Source of the DNA: Phoronis pallida
Lineage: Eukaryota; Phoronida; Phoronidae
Assembly: GCA_028565715.1 (NCBI GenBank)
Contig: JAOXYC010236237.1
Coordinates: forward strand, 1-10,500
Length of the DNA stretch: 10,500 nucleotides
Direction of reading: 5' to 3'
Below are positions 1-10,500 of this stretch, in pieces. Under the pieces are notes generated by a model that searched no databases, was not told where the DNA came from, and was given only the letters and a program-made list of their open reading frames with translations. Numbering within the stretch: position 1 is the stretch's first letter; every line of letters starts with the position of its first letter. The translations under genes were made by a program, and so were the position numbers.

Positions 1-1056
1 TTCTACAGTTAAATTTCCATTTGCATGCAGACGATAATTCCCCAAAATGTTCATTGCCATTGTAACTTTCAAATTGTCAGCAGTTATCCACCAAACGTCG
101 GGAACAGGATCCCCCAAAACGGCGCATCCAATTGTTACATTTTCTCTGGAATTGATCATAATATCCAATGTGCAATCAACAATCTCGGGTTCATGGCAAG
201 TAAAATTGGAAGCAGGCACGTGGTCAATGGGGTGGTTTCTAAGTTTCTGCGGAGAGCTGCAAACCACCTCATAATGCGAACCATCAATAAAAAACTCTGA
301 TGGTAATGTCTTGAACCATGAAAGCTTGCAGTTGCAGTGCCAGCGATTCCCGCTCATGTAGAGGTAGCTTAATTTAGAGAAAGCGGGTTTCATTCCTGCG
401 GAGATTGTCACTAGATTGTTGTATGATAAATCCAAGAACACGAGAGATGACAATGGCGCGAGAACCTGAGGGAGTAATGTGAGTAAATTGTTGGAAGGAA
501 GATCCAAAAGCACTAATGATGTCAAGTTTGTAAAAATGTCATTGTCTAGTTTCTCTAACCCCATTGAACCAATGTAAAGTTTTGCCAGATTTTTCAAGTC
601 ATCAAACGTCCCTGGCTCAAAATGTCTAACATTATTTCCACCAAGATACAATTCAGTTAAAAGTTCCAATCCTTTGAATGTTTCCGGGTGAAATCTGGTA
701 ATTTTGTTATCATTGAGTCGCAACCGGCGTAGTAATTTCAGTTCATGAAAAGCACTATACTCCACCACCTGTATTTGACAATAAGACAAATACAGTTCCA
801 TCAGGTCTGTGTACGGCAATAAACTGTCCTCTGTGATGGTAAAAATCCGGTTAGGCACCATATTGGATCCCATCAGTACAATGGCTGTGCTGTCAATGGG
901 AATACCAACAGGAAAGCCACTGATGCCAAGCTGGCTTTGGCATACCACTCTTCCATTGTTACACATGCAGTCTAGTGGACATGCCTTGATGATGGATAGA
1001 TTGATGAGAATGAAACATATAGTTCTGGAACTGATCGAAGTCCAGTTAAACTTCAT
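1..1056 (-). CDS. LRR-Ig transmembrane/secreted protein, N-terminal part (partial at left edge)
   Basis: Reading leftwards from ATG at 1056, one frame stays open for 352 codons to the window edge without a stop or an obvious intron. An in-frame TGA lies 17 codons upstream, no Met lies between, and the start has A at -3. Residues 1-25 look like a signal peptide (hydrophobic CFILINLSII). An LRRNT cap follows (C26, C30, C32, C39), then about six 24-residue leucine-rich repeats (about 85-228; for example LRRLRLNDNKI and LVFLDLSYNNL), an LRRCT cap (CNC at 241-243, C266, C287) and the start of an Ig-like domain (C311, W322/W323). N-glycosylation sequons lie at N177, N284, N306 and N348. This order is typical of cell-surface adhesion or neuronal LRR-Ig proteins (LINGO, LRIT, LRRN, AMIGO types). 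The Ig remainder, any membrane segment and the C-terminus lie outside, so I cannot assign a subfamily. It acts at the cell surface or outside the cell; the ligand is unknown. Confidence 0.9.
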   Translation of the reverse strand, partial: MKFNWTSISSRTICFILINLSIIKACPLDCMCNNGRVVCQSQLGISGFPVGIPIDSTAIVLMGSNMVPNRIFTITEDSLLPYTDLMELYLSYCQIQVVEYSAFHELKLLRRLRLNDNKITRFHPETFKGLELLTELYLGGNNVRHFEPGTFDDLKNLAKLYIGSMGLEKLDNDIFTNLTSLVLLDLPSNNLLTLLPQVLAPLSSLVFLDLSYNNLVTISAGMKPAFSKLSYLYMSGNRWHCNCKLSWFKTLPSEFFIDGSHYEVVCSSPQKLRNHPIDHVPASNFTCHEPEIVDCTLDIMINSRENVTIGCAVLGDPVPDVWWITADNLKVTMAMNILGNYRLHANGNLTVE

Positions 1057-3637
1057 TGTGGTAATATACAACGCATTCGCACCAATCTCAGAAAATTGAC
1101 TTTTTCACAAATTCTTTTCTTTTTTCTGATGGCCAGTTGTTGTTCTTATAATCAAAACATTCTTTTCAAATGTTGTTAGCCATTAAAAAAATATTCCGCA
1201 ATTGTCCAGTCCTGTGGAATATGTAATAATCCAACGTCCATGTCGAAATAAATTTTCTCCGTCAAAAAATTACACCTACATCCTGAAGGAACAAGCGAAC
1301 ATCGTCCTCTGAAGATGATTCAGGGGCTCGCAGCATTATATCAAATTAGAAGGTTTATTACACAGATTGCAGGGCCCCATTTATCTGACATATTGGAAAT
1401 GCCTATGAAATCTACATTTCTCTTGGCAGTAATTCATATCTAATGCAATGATTTTTTTTAATAAGAAATGTAATTACTCATTTAAAACTGGGGGCCTGTT
1501 TCAAATGTCAAAGGATTTTTTTCTATTTTCGATTAAAGTCTTAATGATTTTTTAACCCTTGAGTTATTATTAATCACCCAATGCAATCAACCAAGATTTG
1601 CCATTATGCAAATGAGATCCATAGAACATGGATAAGATAAACTTGATGAGATATATCTCTGGAGGGCCATAATCTGCAAGTTGTCATAAATGCAGTGGTA
1701 TTTTATCATACCGCAAACAAACTCCAATATGGGGTAAATTACCCTTTTGTGTTAAATCAGCTTCATTTTGTGATACTATTGTGTGGTGTCTTTATTAAAT
1801 ATGCAGGGTTATTGGAATAATTTGGTAAAGCTTTGAACAATTATGTAATACTGTTTGTTTATTTTTAATAGCTAATAAATATTTTTCATTAAATTAAGGA
1901 AAGAATATGTTTAAAACATAATAAAGTTTTACATAAGAATAGTAGATTTATGAAATAACTCAAAAATCCAAATTTATCCAAATTTAAGTTTAATATCTAA
2001 AACATGTCATTTGAAAAAAAATTGCCTAGCATTTTTTATGAGCAAAGAAATAAAGTATTTTGTGGATTCAAAGGAAATTATTTTTAAAACAACATTCACC
2101 GATGTAAGGTGTCGTAACTGCACCTAAATGGCAGAGTCCTAAAATGACCAGGTCTTAAAATATCTAATTTTGTCTCCGCTGTCCAAAGATAGATTTTAAC
2201 AAACAAATATACATTAAGTCATAAGTACACAAGTTTATCAAAACACTAAGATCAACGCTTTGTGTTATCATGGGCAGAAGAGCAAAAGAAGAGTTTCTTA
2301 ATAAGTTGTATATCATAGTCAAATTAGCCTTGGAATGTGTTAATAAAAATGGACTAAGCAGATTAAAAAAGTGATAAAAAATAAAAGCCTGGTGGATACT
2401 TTCATGGTTCCATTAATACTAAAAAGACACCACCCAAATTAACCTTAAAAATAAAGGAATGATCTTAAAATGAATACTTTTTAAAATTCTCATTATTTTG
2501 AAAAGCTTAATTTTTTATTTAAGATAAAAAACGTCTTTTTTATTATAGTAAGAAAAGAAGAGAAATGGACACATAAAATGCTATTAAAATTATGCATGTT
2601 TGGTTGAACACGTTGTACTGGGTTTTTTTTCAATCAACTGTGTTGATGCCTCTTCAAAGCATTGAAAGATGTTTTTTTGTTCAATAATAAATTATTTATT
2701 CATTAAGAAAACCAGATTTAGAAATTTTGCAACACTGGGCTTAAATTGTCCAACTTAATCCTACTGCAAATACTGCAGATAATTAAAGCACTTATGATGA
2801 GCAAATCTATAAGTGCATATTTCTACAAACCAACTTTCACCCCATGAAACTACATAAACTGTATGATAAATTGTAACACTGATGTTGATAAGAAATAAAC
2901 TGCGATTTCTGTGATGGATTTAAATGAGGTGAGAATTAATTAACGATATATCAATTGCCATGTTTATGTTTTTATTTAGTTGAGATGGATTCCACTGGAT
3001 AAATGTCTAGATAACACTTTGGTATAATTGATAAGATGAACTGTTTAAACACAATTTGTTCATTCCAAATTCCAAAAGGATTCTTCTGTTTGTAAAACAT
3101 ATTTAACATTCTTAGAAATTTAATGGTTAGGTTTTAGACTTTATTTTTTAACCCATGACAATAAAAGTTTTTTAAAAATTGAAAATGTAAGCTTTTACTG
3201 GGTGAAAGTGAATATTGAAGACAAAAGACAGAAAAATTCCCAGTCCAGTTCCAAATGTTTGTGTCTTTTCAAATTTAAGAAAATTAACTATCCTTGTGAC
3301 AATAGGGCGACAAAGCAGTTTTACAAAAAATTAATTTCAAGATTTGTGTTTTGAGTTTCTCCATTTTAATTTTTTAAAATGAAAACTTGGACCATTTCTA
3401 ACTTCATTTTTTTCAAAAAGCAACATTTCAAAAGAATGATTCAGAGTAAACTATTTTTTAAGGGGATTAAAAGAACTCCACTTCTATTTCGGTATTAACA
3501 ATTTACCAAAATGAATCTAAGTTAGATTTTAAGTGGATAGCCAACCTTCCCTGAAACAAGTGGACAGCCAGTGCCACCTATCAACAACTAAGTGTACCAC
3601 TAAACAACACAAGGTTAAATTTAGAAAATATGAATAC
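1057..3637. other. AT-rich non-coding stretch (LRR-Ig 5' flank and/or NSDHL intron 4)
   Basis: No exon is visible here on either strand. The stretch is AT-rich with many A/T homopolymers and stops in all frames. I searched by eye on the minus strand for the next NSDHL segment, the conserved Arg-Pro-His...Gly-Pro-Arg-Asp region that follows the Tyr-x3-Lys helix in this family, and found nothing like it. The part near 1057-1200 must include the LRR-Ig 5' UTR or promoter, but no TATA box or clear splice acceptor stands out. Whether the rest is one long NSDHL intron or intergenic DNA cannot be decided from the window. Confidence 0.6.
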
Positions 3638-3766
3638 CTTTTCTTGTAATATTTTAGTCTCTGTGTAGTAGTCAATAGGTTTTGAAGCATAGGGCATGTC
3701 CTCAGTCCCATTTCTGATGTCTGAGCCTTCGTAGATGACGCTTGCAGAACTTGTCAATACCAGTCT
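3638..3766 (-). CDS. NSDHL: NSDHL coding exon 4 (catalytic Tyr-x3-Lys)
   Basis: This exon of 129 bp (43 codons) has the acceptor TTTTTCCCAG and the donor GTATTC. It encodes [13 protein letters not shown] and [15 protein letters not shown]. The first holds the catalytic-type Ser, the second the catalytic Tyr and Lys. The exon ends phase 0 just after the active-site helix. The matching next exon was not found further left in the window. Confidence 0.93.
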
Positions 3767-5470
3767 CTGGGAAAAAAAGCAAAGCAAAGCAAAATGTTAC
3801 AATAAAAAAAAACTCAGAGAGCAATGAGTGATTATAAATAGTCTGTTGAAACTGATTTTAAATAATTTTCAATTATTATGCTTGTTTCCTAAATGAAATG
3901 TTTTTCTGAAAAAATCTTCTTGGCTCAACTGGGGTTTGAAGTAAGGAACTGATACCATTTGATGAATTTTATCATAATAATAAATCTAAAGGTTGCATAA
4001 AACCAGTGAAAGAGTAACTATTAGCTAAAACTCAAAAGCTTTTTTACTTGTTGCTTCAAATGTGACAAAGCAAAATTTTGAACCCCTAACCTTTAGCTTT
4101 CAGTGGCTATTTGTGAGTGTGTGAAAGTTCGAAGTAAGTACCGTAGTGAAAAACTCTGAACTTGCACAGGAATTTTACAGTCATTTCAAATGTTTCACGA
4201 TATGTATGCATACCTGAACACCTGCTTTTTTACAGGAAGCAATGACGCTCTTTGTGCCTTCGAAATTGACTCGATAGAACAGAGCTCTGTTGTCACTAGA
4301 TGGCGGTGGGGAAGCACAGTGAAACACTACGTAGACACCTTCTAATGCTGGCAGTAAATCCTGTAGAAAAAAGGAGTGTAAAAAGTGACCCAGAAAAATT
4401 CATTTCCTTTATTTGTTGATTTTGTTGTAAAAATGTCATTGGTAATGTAATTTTGGATCATAAATCAAGTAATAAAGATTTCAGTATCATTTCAAATTGT
4501 CTAAGTGATGTTATATTTATTTTTTATTTATACATGTATCATATCTTAAATTTATGTTGTTTTTTTAAAATATTTTTATCTAAATCTATTATTTCCAGGT
4601 TTTAATTTATGAAGAATAGTATACTTATTAGAATCTATTTCAGATTATTTACCTCTTCTTTGCATAGATCACCTACAAAGAATGTAACTTTTTCATTGTC
4701 GAATGTTGTTCTGATATCAAACACATTCACATTATAGCCATCGTCTAGTAATCTCTCCACCAGGTGGCGTCCCAGGAAACCACACCCACCAATCACCAAG
4801 GCTGTTTTGCTCTGAAATAAAAAAGGGAATGAGACTTACTTTTGAAAATAAATAATTAAATAAACATTTTCAGTGTAAACAGTTTTATAAAAATAATGAA
4901 AATAATAGCCAAAACCCTCTGAAGCAACAAAGATACAAATTTATTGCTGATTTTTAAGTTCTTGGTTTTTGACGAAATAAAAACTACAAAAATTATGGTA
5001 AAAATACGACATTATTATAAGCAAAAACATGAAATCCGAGAAGCAATCTTATTTTCTGCTAATTGCGTTTAGTTTGAAAACTAGCCGATAGAGAGCAGCA
5101 CCGTACGGTGCCACAATATTGTAACTTTAGGGTGTTTATAACGTTGTTCCTTAAAAAACGAGAATAAGCACACTTGCTGTTCAAGTGTTAAACATTGAGG
5201 TTGTATGAAATAATATCTAAAAGTCGATGTGTTCGATGTGATGCCTTTTGGATTTGCTGCTTCGCTTCGGTCGGCGTTTTCTAACTCGCAACCAACTCGA
5301 GTAAAACACTGTTTGCAAAGCAACATTTCAACCAAAAACATTTAGTCGTTGCCAAACTGCAGTTTGGTGATTTTCCTATTCATTCTAACTACGGGTAAAC
5401 CCCCCTCAAAACGAGTTATTGAGCTTACAAGAGACGCAAGTTCACTAACCTTTCTGCTTCGCGTAGCCAT
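3638..5470 (-). CDS. NSDHL: NSDHL-type sterol-4-alpha-carboxylate 3-dehydrogenase (decarboxylating), first four exons (partial)
   Basis: Four exons (5470-5450, 4811-4653, 4360-4214, 3766-3638) join in frame to 152 residues. The family enzyme is an NAD(P)-dependent 3-beta-hydroxysteroid-dehydrogenase-type SDR of the ER and lipid droplets. It oxidises and decarboxylates C4-carboxy sterols in the post-squalene cholesterol pathway. Seen here: a Rossmann motif GGCGFLG (15-21), the VFDIR strand end with Asp39, GDLC (57-60), the HCASPPPSS loop, TSSASV (114-119, with the catalytic-type Ser) and YTETK (143-147, the Tyr-x3-Lys pair). These segments closely resemble vertebrate NSDHL. The N-terminus before the glycine motif is short compared with human NSDHL. 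The start at 5470 has A at -3 and G at +4. About 200 further residues, including the C-terminal membrane-associated part, are missing from the window. The gene diverges from centrin across 112 bp. Confidence 0.93.
3767..4213 (-). other. NSDHL intron 3
   Basis: Intron of 447 bp with GT and AG ends on the minus strand. It is AT-rich. A short AAAGC-like tandem run lies next to the acceptor at about 3771-3794. No ORF or RNA gene is recognised. Confidence 0.8.
4214..4360 (-). CDS. NSDHL: NSDHL coding exon 3
   Basis: This exon of 147 bp (49 codons) has the acceptor TTCTACAG and the donor GTATGC. It encodes [20 protein letters not shown], the strand and loop over the cofactor, then [20 protein letters not shown], including the conserved Asn of the N-x2-G-T-x2-V/I segment of extended SDRs. 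Both borders are phase 0. Confidence 0.93.
4361..4652 (-). other. NSDHL intron 2
   Basis: Intron of 292 bp, strongly AT-rich, with GT and AG ends on the minus strand. Nothing further is recognised. Confidence 0.8.
4653..4811 (-). CDS. NSDHL: NSDHL coding exon 2 (NAD-binding motif)
   Basis: This exon of 159 bp (53 codons) is preceded by the acceptor TTATTTCAG and followed by the donor GTAAAT. It carries [11 protein letters not shown], the dinucleotide-binding Gly-rich turn, then [14 protein letters not shown], whose Asp would contact the NAD ribose, and ends [10 protein letters not shown]. Both borders are phase 0. Confidence 0.93.
5098..5111. repeat. 14-bp perfect palindrome
   Basis: GCACCGTACGGTGC is identical to its reverse complement. 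It lies in NSDHL intron 1 in a locally GC-richer patch. It may be a protein-binding dyad or part of an old repeat; the function is unknown. Confidence 0.7.
5352..5367. repeat. 16-bp perfect palindrome near the divergent promoter
   Basis: CCAAACTGCAGTTTGG is identical to its reverse complement. It lies inside NSDHL intron 1, about 100 bp from the NSDHL start codon. It could be a dimeric-factor site, but no known consensus is claimed. Confidence 0.65.
5450..5470 (-). CDS. NSDHL: NSDHL coding exon 1
   Basis: Seven codons, MATRSRK, end in AAG followed by the donor GTTAGT. The Met sits in a good context (CACTATGG). The intron that follows is phase 0, so the remaining protein begins directly with the Rossmann strand in the next exon. 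Confidence 0.85.
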
Positions 5471-5582
5471 AGTGGATCGAAAGATTCGGTGTTTTCAACC
5501 AATCAGCGACGAGAATGATCGCTAAGTGCGTTCTAGTACACTAGGCGGTCGGTTTGTTTCGAAGAACAACAAATCCATAGAT
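5471..5582. promoter_or_regulatory. Bidirectional promoter between NSDHL (-) and centrin (+)
   Basis: Only 112 bp separate the two divergent start codons, so the 5' UTRs and core promoters of both genes must fit in or overlap this interval, or extend past it. It is TATA-less and less AT-rich than the introns. It contains one consensus CCAAT box and a CTAGT-AC-ACTAG dyad at about 5533-5544. Its exact start sites cannot be seen. TATA-less, CCAAT-containing divergent promoters are common for housekeeping gene pairs. Confidence 0.8.
5497..5506 (+). promoter_or_regulatory. CCAAT box (NF-Y-type site)
   Basis: AACCAATCAG matches the NF-Y consensus RRCCAATSR exactly. It lies 26 bp from the NSDHL start codon and 76 bp from the centrin start codon, a position better suited to a centrin transcription start just before 5583. 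It may serve both directions. Confidence 0.6.
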
Positions 5583-9874
<4,292 letters not shown>

Positions 9875-10410
9875 AAACAACTCCTCATTCTTGGACATTA
9901 AATGTGGTGAAATCTTTCAACCACACAATCTTATCATGGGCTTGGATCCATTACAGTCTGTCAACTTTGTGGTGTAGGATTGGAATCATATTAACATTCC
10001 TCCTATGTGGTCTGGATCAGATTTCAAATATCCTATAAATCCATAAATTGTGGAGCGACGTGAATTGTTGGTCAGATTTTGTTGTCATTGGTGTTTTCTT
10101 AGTAGTGTTTCTCAAATTTAATTTTCCAAAACCACTGATTTCAGTCAAAATGTCTTTATTAAAGCAGATTCCTTAAATTTCATATTTATCATTATCATCT
10201 TACAAAGAAACTGGATGGATGTAAACTATTATTTTGACAACAGTTTCCAGTCATCGATTTGACCCTTGTTGTTTTTCAACAGCTAGACATTTAAATTCTT
10301 AATTTATTTTTGTATTTTCTTTTTGTACCATCTGTAGCTTAATTTAACCTTGATAAAAAGAAATCACAATTAAACATTGATTATTTAATAAAACTTTAAG
10401 ATGTATTAAT
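9875..10410 (+). other. Centrin 3' UTR (probable extent)
   Basis: This AT-rich sequence follows the TAG stop without another ORF. The AATAAA at 10387 would give a UTR of roughly 530 nt. An earlier ATTAAA at 10158-10163 could give a shorter form. From 10410 to the window end I see no gene. Confidence 0.6.
10387..10392 (+). terminator. Polyadenylation signal AATAAA (probable centrin 3' end)
   Basis: A canonical AATAAA lies 513 nt after the centrin stop codon, with GT/T-containing sequence (GCGTTTTTTC) about 30 nt further on that could act as the downstream element. Cleavage would fall at about 10403-10420. Confidence 0.55.
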
Positions 10411-10500
10411 TTACCAGTAATGCGTTTTTTCATGAATCAACACGTTTTCACCAAAAATGTTAAAAATCATTTCTTCACCTATACCCTCCCAGATTTAAAA

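Larger units (their letters stand above)
4812..5449 (-). other. NSDHL intron 1
   Basis: Intron of 638 bp between the seven-codon first exon and the NAD-binding exon. The half next to the promoter (about 5080-5449) is less AT-rich than the rest and holds two perfect palindromes (5098-5111 and 5352-5367), listed separately. A minus-strand frame open over 5081-5341 resembles no family I know and has no exon-like support. Confidence 0.75.

Noticed and set aside
25-300. Plus-strand open frames at 25-300, 47-274 and 809-1099
   Set aside because: They lie antisense to the LRR-Ig frame, which has signal peptide, cysteine caps and leucine repeats. The plus-strand translations show no domain.
1290-1430. 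A possible missing NSDHL exon near the GGGCCCC at about 1372
   Set aside because: Minus-strand reading gives no match to the Arg-Pro-His...Gly-Pro-Arg-Asp region and meets stops. It is more likely the 5' flank of the LRR-Ig gene.
2790-2885. A C/D-box snoRNA candidate (ATGATGA then CTGA) on the plus strand
   Set aside because: No convincing terminal stem or internal C'/D' boxes, and it is not in the sense of any intron seen here.
3529-3787. Minus-strand open frames 3529-3711 and 3581-3787 as independent small genes
   Set aside because: 3581-3787 is NSDHL exon 4 in its true frame, read through both splice sites into intron. 3529-3711 is an out-of-frame shadow of the same exon.
5081-5341. 86-codon minus-strand frame in NSDHL intron 1
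   Set aside because: It resembles no family, overlaps a palindrome-rich non-coding patch, and both flanking NSDHL exons join in frame without it. An alternative first exon cannot be excluded but has no support.
5347-5352. GTTGCC as an RFX X-box half-site for a ciliary centrin gene
   Set aside because: Only one half-site is present, and it sits in the NSDHL intron without a matching second half at the expected spacing.

Overview
This is spliced animal nuclear DNA. Coding segments are interrupted by introns with clean GT-AG borders, base composition is AT-rich, and there is no bacterial-style operon or Shine-Dalgarno signal. The two well-conserved proteins (an NSDHL-type sterol dehydrogenase and a CETN2-type centrin) are close to their vertebrate counterparts. 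The intron sizes, the AT richness and the small inverted-repeat transposons fit a non-vertebrate bilaterian, perhaps a lophotrochozoan such as a mollusc or brachiopod, or an early-branching deuterostome. The exact phylum cannot be read from the window.

Layout: (1) 1-1056, minus strand, is an uninterrupted 352-codon N-terminal part of a secreted or membrane leucine-rich-repeat plus immunoglobulin protein, running off the left edge. (2) 1057-3637 is a 2.6 kb AT-rich stretch in which I see no exon. (3) 3638-5470, minus strand, holds the first four coding exons (152 residues) of NSDHL, including the NAD-binding glycine motif and the catalytic Tyr-x3-Lys. The C-terminal half is not in the window. 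(4) 5471-5582 is a 112-bp divergent promoter with a consensus CCAAT box. (5) 5583-9874, plus strand, is a complete five-exon centrin gene (170 residues, four EF-hands), whose first coding exon supplies only the initiator Met. (6) 9875 to about 10410 is its probable 3' UTR with an AATAAA signal.

The centrin introns carry three different inverted-repeat elements: a 101-nt foldback with a tRNA-type B box in intron 1, a 606-bp TA-flanked element with long imperfect terminal repeats in intron 3, and a 448-bp TTAA-flanked element with perfect 16-bp terminal repeats in intron 4. The last two look like non-autonomous (MITE) DNA transposons.

The main biological points are the tight head-to-head NSDHL/centrin pair, which matches the divergent CETN2/NSDHL neighbours on human Xq28 as I recall them and so looks like very old microsynteny, and the unexplained location of the 3' half of NSDHL, with an LRR-Ig gene lying in its path on the same strand. 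I see no CRISPR, phage or defence-type system. The window is mainly ordinary housekeeping genes decorated with transposon relics.
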